Of a stretch of 64,000 nucleotides of DNA, positions 25,801 to 35,855 are shown in pieces. Position 1 is the stretch's first letter; each line of letters opens with the position of its first letter. Position numbers and translations under genes: made by a program. The notes under the pieces were generated by a model. The model was not told where the DNA came from. It made no database searches and was given only the letters and a program-made list of their open reading frames with translations. This stretch comes from UBA5239 sp031548025. Its GTDB lineage: Bacteria > Verrucomicrobiota > Lentisphaeria > Victivallales > Victivallaceae. The stretch covers positions 1-64,000 of the forward strand of contig JAVBRM010000046.1 of the NCBI GenBank assembly GCA_031548025.1, read 5' to 3'.

Positions 25801-28800
25801 TTAAGCTTCTCCTTGTTTGCCATTGGGATTCACGGAAGCTTCGGCCATTTCCTTGGCGACGGCATAATTGAACTTGCCGCTGCCCAGAATGGGAGCCTCT
25901 TTGACGACGATAATCTTTTTCGGGACCCACAGTTCGCTGAACCCGTTTTCCCGGAAGTACTTCAGAAGGTCGGCACTGGTCGCGTTCTGCTGTTCGGTGA
26001 TCAGGACGATCTGTTCGCCTTTGCTGTCGGAGTCGACGGAAACCACACCCTGCCGGGCTTCCGGCCAGAGATTGTTGACGGCTTCTTCGACCGCGCCCAG
26101 CGAAACCATTTCGCCGCTGATTTTAGCAAAACGTTTGGCTCTGCCGATAATAGAAATGAAGCCGTCAACATCGATTTTGACGATATCGCCGGTATCGTAC
26201 CAACCATCGGGGGGCGGCACCAGGACGCCCGGATTGTCGGCCAGATAATAGCCGAGCATGACGTTATCCCCCTTGATGAACAGTCGGCCGCCTTCCGCTA
26301 CGCCGGAGACGGGCTCGAGGCGGGTTTCCAGGCCCGGTACTTTGCGGCCGACGGAATTGATCCGGTTATACATGGGAGTATCCAGACAGACCACCGGGGC
26401 GGCCTCGGTGGTACCGTAGCCGCTGTAGAGGCGGATGCCGAATTTTTCGATCCACATTTCGCGGGTTTGCTGGCGGATCTTTTCCGCTCCGATCAGCGCG
26501 ATACGCAAGTTGAAAAAGTCATAAGGATGGGCGGCACGGGCATAGCCGTTCATAAAGGTGTCGGTACCGAAAATAATCGATGCGTTGGTATCGTAGCAGA
26601 GTTCGGCCACGATTCGGTAATGGAGTGGCGAGGGGTACAGAAACGCCCGGACTCCGGACAACACCGGCAGCAGTGTACCGACGCCGAGGCCGAATGAATG
26701 GAACATCGGCAGGCTGTTGAACAGCCGGTCGGCGCTGGTAATCGGCATCAGGCTCAGGCATTGGGCGCGGTTGGCCTGGAGGTTGCGGTGGCTCAGGACT
26801 ACCGCCTTGGGGGTACCTTCCGAGCCGGAGGTGAAAAGAATGGCGGCGGGTTCTTCGGCCTTGGCTTTGGGCTTGACCTTGAAGATATAACGCATGACTC
26901 CGAAGAATTTATCGACGGAGGTCGCGGTTCCGGCGATATCTTCCAGGTAAATCAGCTTGATTCCGGCTTCGAGCAGGGTCTTTTCCAATACGTGGAGTTC
27001 TGCCTGTTCGATAAAGGTACGCGAGGTGATGATGCTGTTGACCTGAGCGGTCTCGCAGCTTTTGGCCACCAGCGACGAGCCGACGGTGAAGTTGATCATG
27101 GCCGGAACCATGTCGTAAGCTTGCATGCCGAAAAACGATGCGAGGGCGGCCAGTGAATTCGGCAACATGATCCCGACGCTTTTTTCGTCGCCGGTCGAGC
27201 GGCGGATCAGGTTCCCGAGGACGTAACTTTTGATAATCAGCCCGCGGATGGATATCGGGTGGCGTTCGATATCTTCGGCGATCAACATGCCGCCGCCGTT
27301 GATATGCGCCGAATTCAGCAGGGAACGAAACAAATGGACATTGATATTGGTGCTCTGATACAGCATATCGACCATGATGTCGTAAATCTTGTCGGAAACG
27401 ATCTGGCGGTGTTTACGGCCGGACACCTCGGGCAATTCGAAGCGGCGGGGCGGCAGGATGGTCAGGGTAATCCGGGGAAACCAGCGGGTCCGGACCAGGT
27501 GTTTCAGATAGGAAAACGGCGAATACTGGGAGCCGTTGATTCGAATCGGCAGGAGCATGGCGCCGGATTTTTCCGCGATCATGCCGGTGCCCTCGTAAAT
27601 CTTCATCAGCGAACCGGTTACGGAGATACGGCCTTCCGGGAAGATCATGACCTTGATATTGCGGCGCATTTCGTTGATCAATGCGCGTGAGGCCATGGGG
27701 TTGGTGGGGTCGATGCGGTGGGCGTTGACCAGGGCAAGCATCGGTTTCATCCACCACTTGGCCGCCATGTGGGTATTGATGGCGAAAGTGATTTTCTCCG
27801 GCATGAATGCCCCGATCAGGACGCCGTCCAACAGCGACGTATGGTTGGCGATAATCATGACGCGCTTGCCGGCTTTCTCATAATTTTCGAGACCGGTGAC
27901 TTTGACCCGGTAGAGGACCACCAGCACGAAACGGAAAAGAGCCCGGATCAGTGCATCCGGCAGCAGCCGGCAGATATAAATAGCCACATAGACGTTGAAA
28001 AGAGCGATCCAGAGGAAAATCGTCGGGGTGCTGGCATCGAACAAAAAGGCGAAAAATGCCACCAATATGGCACCGGCAGTCATGAAGGACGCATTGACGA
28101 TGTTGTTGCCGGCGATGATACGCGCCATTTCCCGGGGCTCTCCCCGGGTCTGCATCAGCGCATACAAAGGAACCGTGAAAATACCGCCGAACGCCGCCAC
28201 CATGAACATGTCGAAAGAGAGTTTCCAGAACAACCAGTTGCCCCAGAAATACTTGAGCGAATGAAGCGCGCCGGTGTTTTCGGCTTTGATGCCGTATGAA
28301 CTGAGGAATAAGCTGAAGGTGAAAATCGCCATTCCCAAAGCGCCCAGTGGGACATAAGTGGTCTGCATCACGCCCCGGAGCAGCCGATTGCACAACAACG
28401 AACCGGCCGCGATTCCCAGCGAAAACACCATCAGGAAGAAAATGACGACCTGTTCGTCGGCATAGAGAACCTCTTTGCAGAAGCCGCCGAGCTGCGACAG
28501 GTACAGAGCCCCCACCAGCCAGAACGCGGAAATCCCGAGGATACAGCGCCATACTATTTTCTGACGCCGGATCATCTTGAGGATAACAAAAGTTTCGAAG
28601 AAGATATTGCGATTGATTTTGAGCTCCGGGGCCACTGGTGGGGCTGCCGGAATGCCGCGGCTGGCGATATAACCGACGATTGACAACAGGAAAAGAATGG
28701 CCCCGGTCGGGAGCCAACCGATCCAGTTGCCTTTCGCTTGGAGCAGAATCAACATGCCGCCGGCGATAGTTCCGAGCAGGATCGCCAGATAAGTCCCCGC

Positions 28801-29241
28801 TTCGATATAGGCATTTCCCGGAACCAATTCATCCTTATGGAGTTGCTGGGGAAGGAGCGAGTATTTCATGGGGCTGAAAAACGTCGATTGGGTTCCCATC
28901 AGAAACAACAGGATCAGCAGTGCGGTCCGGTTTTCCCAGTACAGCAGGGGAATGGCCAGCGTCATCAAGATAATTTCCCAGAGCTTGACCAGCCGGACCA
29001 GTTTGGCGCGGTCGTATTTGTCGGCAATCTGCCCGGCGAAAGCGGAAAAGAAAAAATAGGGAACAATAAAAATAGCCGTAGCCAGATTGGAGTAGATGGT
29101 GATTTCACTTTGAGTGGCGGCAAGGCGGTAAGTAACCATTACCAGCATCGCATACTTCAGGCAGTTATCATTGAATGCCCCGAAAAACTGAGTAATAAAC
29201 AACGGCAAAAAGCGTCGTTTGGTAAAGAGTTTCAAACTCAT
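25801..29241 (-). CDS. LplT-Aas fusion: lysophospholipid flippase, acyltransferase and acyl-ACP synthetase
   Basis: About 1146 residues in three parts: an MFS transporter of the LplT type (residues about 1-415, with the FAGQIADKYDRAKLV signature), a PlsC-type acyltransferase (about 430-640, with NHTSLLDGVLIG as the HX4D motif and IFPEGRIS) and an AMP-forming acyl synthetase (about 650-1140, with ILFTSGSEGTPKAVVLSH, GYGTTEAAPVV and YDTGDIV). Together they import and reacylate lysophospholipids at the inner membrane. The length matches known natural fusions. The start ATGAGTTTG at 29241 follows GGGGA and was preferred to a TTG four codons upstream. Confidence 0.93.
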   Translation of the reverse strand: MSLKLFTKRRFLPLFITQFFGAFNDNCLKYAMLVMVTYRLAATQSEITIYSNLATAIFIVPYFFFSAFAGQIADKYDRAKLVRLVKLWEIILMTLAIPLLYWENRTALLILLFLMGTQSTFFSPMKYSLLPQQLHKDELVPGNAYIEAGTYLAILLGTIAGGMLILLQAKGNWIGWLPTGAILFLLSIVGYIASRGIPAAPPVAPELKINRNIFFETFVILKMIRRQKIVWRCILGISAFWLVGALYLSQLGGFCKEVLYADEQVVIFFLMVFSLGIAAGSLLCNRLLRGVMQTTYVPLGALGMAIFTFSLFLSSYGIKAENTGALHSLKYFWGNWLFWKLSFDMFMVAAFGGIFTVPLYALMQTRGEPREMARIIAGNNIVNASFMTAGAILVAFFAFLFDASTPTIFLWIALFNVYVAIYICRLLPDALIRALFRFVLVVLYRVKVTGLENYEKAGKRVMIIANHTSLLDGVLIGAFMPEKITFAINTHMAAKWWMKPMLALVNAHRIDPTNPMASRALINEMRRNIKVMIFPEGRISVTGSLMKIYEGTGMIAEKSGAMLLPIRINGSQYSPFSYLKHLVRTRWFPRITLTILPPRRFELPEVSGRKHRQIVSDKIYDIMVDMLYQSTNINVHLFRSLLNSAHINGGGMLIAEDIERHPISIRGLIIKSYVLGNLIRRSTGDEKSVGIMLPNSLAALASFFGMQAYDMVPAMINFTVGSSLVAKSCETAQVNSIITSRTFIEQAELHVLEKTLLEAGIKLIYLEDIAGTATSVDKFFGVMRYIFKVKPKAKAEEPAAILFTSGSEGTPKAVVLSHRNLQANRAQCLSLMPITSADRLFNSLPMFHSFGLGVGTLLPVLSGVRAFLYPSPLHYRIVAELCYDTNASIIFGTDTFMNGYARAAHPYDFFNLRIALIGAEKIRQQTREMWIEKFGIRLYSGYGTTEAAPVVCLDTPMYNRINSVGRKVPGLETRLEPVSGVAEGGRLFIKGDNVMLGYYLADNPGVLVPPPDGWYDTGDIVKIDVDGFISIIGRAKRFAKISGEMVSLGAVEEAVNNLWPEARQGVVSVDSDSKGEQIVLITEQQNATSADLLKYFRENGFSELWVPKKIIVVKEAPILGSGKFNYAVAKEMAEASVNPNGKQGEA

Positions 29242-29307
29242 CAGAGTCCCCAAATTGTAAAAATTAACACGAATAACCTGTATAATCTATACGGGGACAA
29301 AAAATTT

Positions 29308-30612
29308 TCAAGCCAGAATGATAGTTTCTTCCGGATAAGAAAGCTGACTTTCCTTGTTTTTTCCCATCAGGAACATAAATATGGAAAACGGTCCGAGCCG
29401 GCCCAAAAACATGCAGCAGATCAGCGCGATTTTGCCGTAAGGTTCGGCGGCTTCAGCATAGCCGAGAGACAAACCGGTGGTGGTCAAGGCGGAGACGACT
29501 TCAAATCCGACCTTCTTCAGCGGATACGAAGAACTGGTGGTGCCACAGACAAACACCGTGGCGCAGATAATGATGAGAATGTAAATAATCATGATGGCAA
29601 ATGCCTTCATCTGGTAGTCCGGTGAAATTTCGCGTTTGAAAAGGACGACCTTATTGCGGCCCCGGACTATGCTCCAGATGGACAGCATGACCACTGCAAA
29701 AGTGGTGGTTTTCATACCGCCGCCGGTTGAGTTCGGCGAAGCCCCGATGAACATCAGACTGGTCATGATGAACAGGGTTGAAGACTGGAGGTCCAGTATG
29801 TCGACGGTATTGAAACCGGCGCTGCGGGTGGTTATCGATTGGAAAAAAGCATCGCCCCAGGGAAGCGCGGTGTTGCCGCCGAGCCATTCCAACCCCTTGA
29901 TGCACAATGCGCCGCCGATAACCAGGACAACGGAGGTTATCAGCACGATTTTGGTATTGATCTGAAAACGGCCGCTGCCTTTGCGGTGAAAAGTATCGTA
30001 GATTACATAAAATCCGAATCCCCCGCTGATAATCAGGAGGCAGATGATTGCTTTGACATATAAGTTGTGATTTATCAAACTGTTGGGATAAGGACTGAAC
30101 CCGGCGTTGCAAAATGAAGCTATGGTATGAAACAAACTGTAAAACACCGCTTCGAAAAACGGGTGCCCCTGATAGAGGAATCCGGGAATCAGCAAGATGA
30201 AACCCACCAGTTCGATGGTCATGGTATAGCCGACGATGGTCTTGATCAGAGAACCGATGTCATTGATGGGAAAGTCATCGCTGATGGCGGCGAGAACTTT
30301 TTTGCCGCCCCAGCTGAAATCCCGGCCGAGAAAGAAAACCACCGCGGCGGTCAGGGTCATGATCCCCAGCCCGCCGACCTGGACCAGGAGAAGGATTACG
30401 ATTTGCCCGGCCAGGTTGAATTCACCGGTCGGAACCGAGGCCAGGCCGATGACGCAGACCGCTGATGCCGAGGTGAATATGGCATCAATCCAGTCGAGTC
30501 CGCCGGCGTGCTTGACAAACGGAAGTTTCAGCGACACCGCTCCCAGCACGATCAGTGCAATAAAGGAGAAGATCAGGTAAAACTGACTTCTCCGGATCAT
30601 ATTTGCAGCCAT
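29308..30612 (-). CDS. KtrB/TrkH-type potassium (or sodium-coupled) transporter subunit
   Basis: 434-residue channel-like subunit with four M1-P-M2 repeats. The pore loops are visible as FTSASAVCVIGLAS, FHTIASFCNAGFSP, SITTRSAGFNTVD and SALTTTGLSLGY, each with the selectivity-filter glycine. The size and lack of extra N-terminal helices fit KtrB rather than TrkH. The KtrA/TrkA gating protein is not encoded next to it. RNase G/E lies just upstream with a 25-base gap. Confidence 0.92.
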   Translation of the reverse strand: MAANMIRRSQFYLIFSFIALIVLGAVSLKLPFVKHAGGLDWIDAIFTSASAVCVIGLASVPTGEFNLAGQIVILLLVQVGGLGIMTLTAAVVFFLGRDFSWGGKKVLAAISDDFPINDIGSLIKTIVGYTMTIELVGFILLIPGFLYQGHPFFEAVFYSLFHTIASFCNAGFSPYPNSLINHNLYVKAIICLLIISGGFGFYVIYDTFHRKGSGRFQINTKIVLITSVVLVIGGALCIKGLEWLGGNTALPWGDAFFQSITTRSAGFNTVDILDLQSSTLFIMTSLMFIGASPNSTGGGMKTTTFAVVMLSIWSIVRGRNKVVLFKREISPDYQMKAFAIMIIYILIIICATVFVCGTTSSSYPLKKVGFEVVSALTTTGLSLGYAEAAEPYGKIALICCMFLGRLGPFSIFMFLMGKNKESQLSYPEETIILA

Positions 30613-30637
30613 AACGCCCCTGCCGGATAATCAACAA

Positions 30638-32284
30638 TTAATATTCAGCACCATTGACTGGGTTGACCAGCTTGAATTCTTCGTGATGGACCGAATCGTC
30701 GGCCCTGAAACTGAGGGCCTTGCCATAGCGTTTTTCCAGCTCGGTCATCAGTGAAGCGTCTTCCGTTCTCAAGCGGTTCAGGATTTCCGGGTGCATGATG
30801 ACCCTGACTTCCTTGCCTTTGTTGGAGCGCAAAACGGTATTCAGACGTCGTTGGATCTCTACGCTCATAGTCAATTCGGATTTGATATGCCCTGAGCCAT
30901 GGCAGTAGGGACAGGGAATATAGATCGTGTCTTTCAGGCTTTCGTGCTCGCGCTGGCGGGTCATCTCCATCAGGCCGAGACGGCTCAAAGGCAGCAGATG
31001 AGTCTTGGCGCGGTCGCTTTTGACCAGCTTTTTCATCGTTTTATAAACCGTTTCGCGGTCCTGAGCCGAGCGCATGTCGATAAAGTCGATCACTACCTGG
31101 CCGCCGATATTGCGCAAACGGAGTTGGCGGGCTACCGCCTGGGCCGCTTCCAGATTGGTATGGAGAATGACTTCCGGTTGGTCGCCGGTCCGCTTGGAAC
31201 CGCCCTTGCCGGTGTTGACGTCGATGGCAATCAGAGCCTCGGTTTCGTCGATACAGATATAACCGCCGCCCGGCAGCGGAACCACCCGTTTGAAAATGTC
31301 TTCAATCTGGGACTGGACGTTGTAAGCTTCGAAAATCGGACTGGCTTTTTTGTAGAGCTTGACTTTGCTGGCCAGGCGCTTGCCGCCGAATTTCTTCAAC
31401 GACTCGGTGATTTCGGCGTAGGATTCCGGGGAATTGACGACGATTTCGTCGATGTCCTCGGTCATGATATCGCGAATCGAACGCTCCATCAGCGTCGGTT
31501 CCGAGTAGACCACGGCGGGAACCTGCGGCTTTTCGAGGGCCTCTTCCACTTTGTGCCAGGTATCCAGCAGCAGATCGAGGTCGTTCTGGAAATAGACGGC
31601 TTTGCTCCCTTCGCCCACGGTCCGGCAGATCAGTCCCATGCCCTCGGGCACGTCGAGTCCTTTCAGGATTTTGCGGAGACGGTTGCGCTCGCCGTTGCTT
31701 TCGATTTTGGTGGAGAGCCCGATATGGTCGGAATAAGGCAACAGCACCAGATAACGCCCCGGTATCGACAGGTTGGTGGAGACTCTGGCGCCTTTGGTGC
31801 CGATCGGCCCCTTGACCACTTGAACCAGCAATTCCATGCCGGGTTTGAAGATTTCCGGAATTTCTTTGACGGTGATTTTGCGCTTGCGGCGGTGCTTTTC
31901 ATTCTCCCGCAACTGCTTGGAACGCTTGGCGCTGTTGCGGATCAAGGCCCGGAGGCGATCGGAAAATGAATTGCGCTTTTTCTTGCCGTCGTCGGCAATG
32001 GCTTCGTCCGCTATCGGACTCATTTCATCGGCATCCAGGTCGTAAGTGGCCGGGATCATATCCCAGTAATGCAGAAAAGCATTTTTGCCGACGCCGATAT
32101 CGACGAAAGCCGCTTGCAGCGACGGTTCCAGATTGACGATTTTGCCGAGGTAAACCGAACCCACGGTAGCTCCTTCATAAGAGCGCTCGATATGGTATTC
32201 TTCCAGCTTGCCGTCGCTCAACAGCGCACAACTGGTTTCCAGTTGTTCGGTATTGAAAATAATTTGTTTTTTGACTTTTTCCAT
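30638..32284 (-). CDS. Ribonuclease G/E family endoribonuclease
   Basis: About 548 residues. An S1 RNA-binding domain (about 20-190) is interrupted by a basic insert of about 60 residues (RNSAKRSKQLRENEKHRRKRK) not present in the shortest RNase G proteins. The catalytic metal residues lie in ALIAIDVNTG and QVVIDFIDM, and the zinc-link is CPYCHGSG. It processes rRNA and mRNA at 5'-monophosphate ends. The start is uncertain: MEKVKKQIIF at 32284 fits the family, while an ATG at 32335 with GGAGG upstream would add 17 residues and overlap fmt. Confidence 0.93.
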   Translation of the reverse strand: MEKVKKQIIFNTEQLETSCALLSDGKLEEYHIERSYEGATVGSVYLGKIVNLEPSLQAAFVDIGVGKNAFLHYWDMIPATYDLDADEMSPIADEAIADDGKKKRNSFSDRLRALIRNSAKRSKQLRENEKHRRKRKITVKEIPEIFKPGMELLVQVVKGPIGTKGARVSTNLSIPGRYLVLLPYSDHIGLSTKIESNGERNRLRKILKGLDVPEGMGLICRTVGEGSKAVYFQNDLDLLLDTWHKVEEALEKPQVPAVVYSEPTLMERSIRDIMTEDIDEIVVNSPESYAEITESLKKFGGKRLASKVKLYKKASPIFEAYNVQSQIEDIFKRVVPLPGGGYICIDETEALIAIDVNTGKGGSKRTGDQPEVILHTNLEAAQAVARQLRLRNIGGQVVIDFIDMRSAQDRETVYKTMKKLVKSDRAKTHLLPLSRLGLMEMTRQREHESLKDTIYIPCPYCHGSGHIKSELTMSVEIQRRLNTVLRSNKGKEVRVIMHPEILNRLRTEDASLMTELEKRYGKALSFRADDSVHHEEFKLVNPVNGAEY

Positions 32285-32315
32285 AGGACTTAAATTGTTA
32301 AATGTTTGGCCGGGA

Positions 32316-33290
32316 TCATGACTGCGGGCTTCCATCGATCATCGTGCCCGCCTCCAGTTGAAAGCCGTTGAGGAAATCCAGTGATCCCATTTCTTTGCGC
32401 CCCTGCGGTACGACACGGATCAACTCCAACCCGCCGGTCTGGCAGGCGATGATCCACCCTTTACGATCTGCTTTGATAATTTGTCCGGGTCGGCCGGTGA
32501 TTTCCGGCAGAACCCTGGCCGCGGTAATCTTGATGGCTGTACAGCGTTCGCCGCGGACGGCGGTAAAACATGCCCCGGGCCAGGGATAATAAGCACGTAC
32601 CCTGGCTTCGATTTCGGCGGCGCTAAGATTCCAGTCGATGATTCCATCCGTTTTTTTGATTTTACGGGTGATGACCGCCTCATTCTCATTTTGCACTACC
32701 GGTTTAAGTTTGCCGCCGGCAACCCGGTCGATTACTTCGACCACATGTTCGGCGGCGAAATCCCCAAGCGCTTTTTCCAACTTGTCACTATATTCGTTCC
32801 CGAGCAGGGGATAACGGAACGAACAATAGATACCGCCGGTGTCAAGCCCTTTGTCCATCTTCATAAAAGTTACCCCACTTACCGGATCGCGGTGCAGCAG
32901 CGCACTGGTGATCGGGGAAGCGCCGCGATAGCGCGGCAATAGCGAAGAATGGATATTCATACAGCCGAAACGCGGCATTTCCAACACCTCCTGCCGCAGG
33001 ATTTGCCCGAAAGACACCACCAGAATCAAGTCGAGGTCCAGACTGGACAGATAGGCGATGGTTTCCGGGGTTTTCAAGGATTCGATCTTATCAAGCGGAG
33101 CTCCGGTTTCCGGCGCAAAACGCGCTACCGGAGTCTCTTGCAGCAACATGTGCCGGCCGGCCGGCTGGTCCTTCTGGGTGCCGATCCCGACTAGATCGAT
33201 TTTGCCGGAGGCAGACACCGCTTTCAATACCGGAACGGCAATTTCGCCGGAGCCGAGAAAATATAATCTGATTTTGTTCTGTTCTGTCAT
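32316..33290 (-). CDS. fmt: Methionyl-tRNA formyltransferase
   Basis: Formylates the initiator tRNA. 324 residues. The N-terminal formyltransferase fold carries NIHSSLLPRYRGASPI, with the catalytic Asn-His pair, and KMDKGLDTGGI. The C-terminal OB-like domain includes ARVRAYYPWPGACF. The gene is divergent from folK over an 83-base upstream region and appears to share a transcript with RNase G/E. Confidence 0.96.
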   Translation of the reverse strand: MTEQNKIRLYFLGSGEIAVPVLKAVSASGKIDLVGIGTQKDQPAGRHMLLQETPVARFAPETGAPLDKIESLKTPETIAYLSSLDLDLILVVSFGQILRQEVLEMPRFGCMNIHSSLLPRYRGASPITSALLHRDPVSGVTFMKMDKGLDTGGIYCSFRYPLLGNEYSDKLEKALGDFAAEHVVEVIDRVAGGKLKPVVQNENEAVITRKIKKTDGIIDWNLSAAEIEARVRAYYPWPGACFTAVRGERCTAIKITAARVLPEITGRPGQIIKADRKGWIIACQTGGLELIRVVPQGRKEMGSLDFLNGFQLEAGTMIDGSPQS

Positions 33291-33373
33291 CTTTTTCCGC
33301 TTTGAAAATAATTCGAATCGGAGTAATATAATACCTCAAGTAGTAAAATTCGAATTGACTTAGAGAAAAAACC

Positions 33374-33850
33374 ATGAAACAGCCATATTTTGTACCTGTC
33401 GCTTTGGCATTTGGCGGCAATGTCGGGCAGGTTGACGACAACTTTGCCATGGCGGTTGCCGCCTTGGCCCCAAGTGGCCTGACCAATATCCGGATTTCCG
33501 GTTACTATCGGACCGCCCCGGTAAATTGCCCTCCCGGCTCGCCGGATTTTCTGAATGCCGCCCTGACCGCGCTTTGCCCGCTGGCGCCGCTGGAACTGTT
33601 GCACCTCTGTCAGAGCATCGAACAAACCGCCGGCCGTCCGGCCGAACATGGTTTCAATACGCCGCGCCCGCTGGACATCGACCTTATTCTGTACGGCGAC
33701 CTGATTTACCGCGACGAGGAATTGACCCTGCCGCACCCTCGTGCCGCAATTCGTCGATTCGTCCTGGAGCCCCTCGCCGAAATCGCCCCCGACTGGAAAT
33801 TCCCCGACAGCAACCGCACCGTCAGCGACCTCCTGGCGGCATTACCCTGA
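33374..33850 (+). CDS. folK: 2-amino-4-hydroxy-6-hydroxymethyldihydropteridine pyrophosphokinase (HPPK)
   Basis: Pyrophosphoryl transfer step of folate synthesis. 158 residues. VALAFGGNVG is the N-terminal signature, RPLDIDLILYG the HPPK signature with its two magnesium-binding aspartates, and LPHPRAAIRRFVLEPLAEIAP the conserved C-terminal block. It stands alone and its 3' end overlaps the convergent isomerase gene by 29 bases. Confidence 0.95.
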   Translation: MKQPYFVPVALAFGGNVGQVDDNFAMAVAALAPSGLTNIRISGYYRTAPVNCPPGSPDFLNAALTALCPLAPLELLHLCQSIEQTAGRPAEHGFNTPRPLDIDLILYGDLIYRDEELTLPHPRAAIRRFVLEPLAEIAPDWKFPDSNRTVSDLLAALP

Positions 33851-34613
33851 GGAATTGTTTCCAGGAGGATTGACTCCAATCACCGGACTCGGTTTCGGCG
33901 TGAAGCAATCGTGGACACGATTTCAATTCGGGAATCAGTTTTTCCCAGTCCGTGTTTCCGCCGCCGGGCGGATTGTGGTCGTCAAATGATCCGTAATTGT
34001 CGTGCATATGACAGGTTACGATGTCGGGTTTCATCAGTTCCAGCGTGGGAAAGAGCCCGAGCGTGGAATAGCAGTTCGCATGGCCCGTATCGAAACAAAA
34101 ACCGATCTGCGGGTGATTGTATTTCCTCGCGAACGCCGCCAGGCGCCGGAGTTCTTCGACGGGTTCACTCCCGTTTTCGAGTGCGAGTATAATGGATGTC
34201 TCCTCGGCGGCGGGGAGGAGTTCCTCCACGCTTTTCCGAATCTGTCCCCAGTCTCCACCCTCAGCCATACCGAGATGCAATGTATAGGTTTTTACCCCCA
34301 TCGGAGCGAGTCCGTACAAAAAATCACGGTGTTCCTTCATCGCCTCGCTCCGGCGTGTTTCGTCTGGACACCCGAGATCGAACCGCGGCCCCCAGAACGC
34401 ATGACACGCGGGAGTCCGTAAATCTGCGGATGCGATCATTTGCGCGATCTCTTTGAGGCGTCCCTTTTTCAGCTGATCTGCTAATCCCCACACGGGATGG
34501 GCCACGATATCCGTCACCCCCCACGAACGAACTTCATTCAGAGTCCTTTCGAGCTCCTCATCCCCGATTTTCCGCCATTCCACAAAATGAACAAGTGTTT
34601 TCTTTTCCATCAT
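33822..34613 (-). CDS. Xylose isomerase-like TIM barrel (sugar phosphate isomerase/epimerase)
   Basis: About 263 residues of the AP-endonuclease-2 superfamily. Metal-binding residues typical of the family appear in TYTLHLGMAEG, IILALENGS, GFCFDTGHANCYS and IVTCHMHDNYG. The gene lies 12 bases after the GntR-type regulator at 34626-35660 in the same direction, so it is probably that regulator's target and acts in sugar or polyol catabolism. The substrate is unknown. The start may be either of two consecutive ATG codons. Confidence 0.85.
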   Translation of the reverse strand: MMEKKTLVHFVEWRKIGDEELERTLNEVRSWGVTDIVAHPVWGLADQLKKGRLKEIAQMIASADLRTPACHAFWGPRFDLGCPDETRRSEAMKEHRDFLYGLAPMGVKTYTLHLGMAEGGDWGQIRKSVEELLPAAEETSIILALENGSEPVEELRRLAAFARKYNHPQIGFCFDTGHANCYSTLGLFPTLELMKPDIVTCHMHDNYGSFDDHNPPGGGNTDWEKLIPELKSCPRLLHAETESGDWSQSSWKQFLRVMPPGGR

Positions 34614-34625
34614 CAAATACTTTCC

Positions 34626-35660
34626 TTAAAAATAACTTTTCAGCAATACCCCTTCCGGGGCACTCTGTTTGCCGTTCAGAACTCCGATGATTCCACGCGC
34701 GACTTCCTCTCCGAGAGCGAGGCATTGCCGTTGGTAATAATCGGTATCGGGTAGGATAATATGCAAATTGGGATATTCTTTTCGGTGACGTTCGGAATTC
34801 ATGGAGGGCGGCAAAAGAATCTTCAACTTGTTTCCGTGTTCCTGTCGGGAAATAAGATCAAGTAGGATTTTTGTCTGAGATTGGCTCTGCAAGCAGCAAA
34901 GGCCGTCCGTGCCGGAAGCCAGAAGCGTCGGGAGGTCATTCTCATCCTGCAGGATATTGTTATCCGGCAACAGGATGCCATGTTTTGCCAGTTCATCGCG
35001 GAATGATGACAGGAACACAGTATTGTCGCTGCAATAAACGATGTTTCCGCACTGTTCCCTGATAAAGTAAGAGGCCAGCGTGCGTCCCGCGAAGTCGTTG
35101 TCGAGCCCATACCAACCGCGCGACGGATGACCCCACTCGGGATAATTCGGATTGCAGATTGTCAACACAGGAAAATCATGCTCCAGGAGGAGTTCGATCA
35201 CTTCGAGGTCCTCCGGCGCCTGCGTGTGCCACACCAGGCAGTCGTAGCCGCTGTTTTCCAGTTCGAAGGCAACATCTTCCGGCGCGTTCCTGCGATAATT
35301 GAACAAGCTGAAATTGTACGCGTAGCGCTGCGCATACAGCTCATTGGTGATACCGCCGATGAACTGGGAAAAAATCTGCCCGATATAATTCTGCGATACG
35401 ACAAGCCCGATGCAGTGGTCTACCATTGACGACATCGCGGGATTCGTAAACGCTCCCTTGCGCCCGGGAAGGCGGATGATGTACTGTATCTCCTCCAGTT
35501 CCTCGATGGCGCGCCGGACTGTAACACGGCTCAGACGCAGTTTCTCCGCCAAGTCACGCTCTGAGATCAGCCGCTCCGGTTCAGGGCCGCTCTTCGCGAT
35601 CATCTGCAAAAGATAACGGCGCACCGGCTCCGTCGCCGGAGATGTTCTGTGATAAGCCAT
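34626..35660 (-). CDS. GntR/LacI hybrid transcriptional regulator
   Basis: 344 residues. An N-terminal GntR-type winged helix (about 10-75: ISERDLAEKLRLSRVTVRRA, then a wing ending RLPGRKGAFTN) is joined to a LacI/periplasmic-binding-like sensor domain (CIGLVVSQNYIGQIFSQFIG onward). This is the AraR-like arrangement that responds to sugars. It heads an operon with a TIM-barrel isomerase. An inverted repeat with TGGTATT arms lies 19-38 bases upstream of its start and is a likely autoregulatory operator. Confidence 0.88.
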   Translation of the reverse strand: MAYHRTSPATEPVRRYLLQMIAKSGPEPERLISERDLAEKLRLSRVTVRRAIEELEEIQYIIRLPGRKGAFTNPAMSSMVDHCIGLVVSQNYIGQIFSQFIGGITNELYAQRYAYNFSLFNYRRNAPEDVAFELENSGYDCLVWHTQAPEDLEVIELLLEHDFPVLTICNPNYPEWGHPSRGWYGLDNDFAGRTLASYFIREQCGNIVYCSDNTVFLSSFRDELAKHGILLPDNNILQDENDLPTLLASGTDGLCCLQSQSQTKILLDLISRQEHGNKLKILLPPSMNSERHRKEYPNLHIILPDTDYYQRQCLALGEEVARGIIGVLNGKQSAPEGVLLKSYF

Positions 35661-35678
35661 CAATGATTTTCCTTGTTT

Positions 35679-35698
35679 TGGTATTTATTATAATACCA
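35679..35698. promoter_or_regulatory. Probable operator: TGGTATT-N6-AATACCA inverted repeat
   Basis: Seven-base arms around an AT-rich centre, 19 bases upstream of the regulator start at 35660. TGGTAT/ATACCA half sites are common for GntR-family regulators, so this is probably bound by the adjacent regulator. Confidence 0.5.
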
Positions 35699-35821
35699 TT
35701 CAGGGAATCCACAAGAGCCCAAAATAAAATTTCTTCAATTTTTCCTGGCAGGGCATTGGGGTTAGCCCGGTAATTTTTGCGGCGGCAATTATGCTCAATA
35801 GAGGAATGGCTTTTTTACTGT

Positions 35822-35855
35822 AGTGATATATATTAATTTTTCAAATGATATCACT
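35822..35855. promoter_or_regulatory. Inverted repeat AGTGATAT-N18-ATATCACT in divergent regulator region
   Basis: Perfect 8-base arms in the 299-base region between the two divergent regulators, 105-138 bases upstream of the start at 35960. No other feature was seen in this region apart from the operator at 35679. It may bind the plus-strand regulator. Confidence 0.4.
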
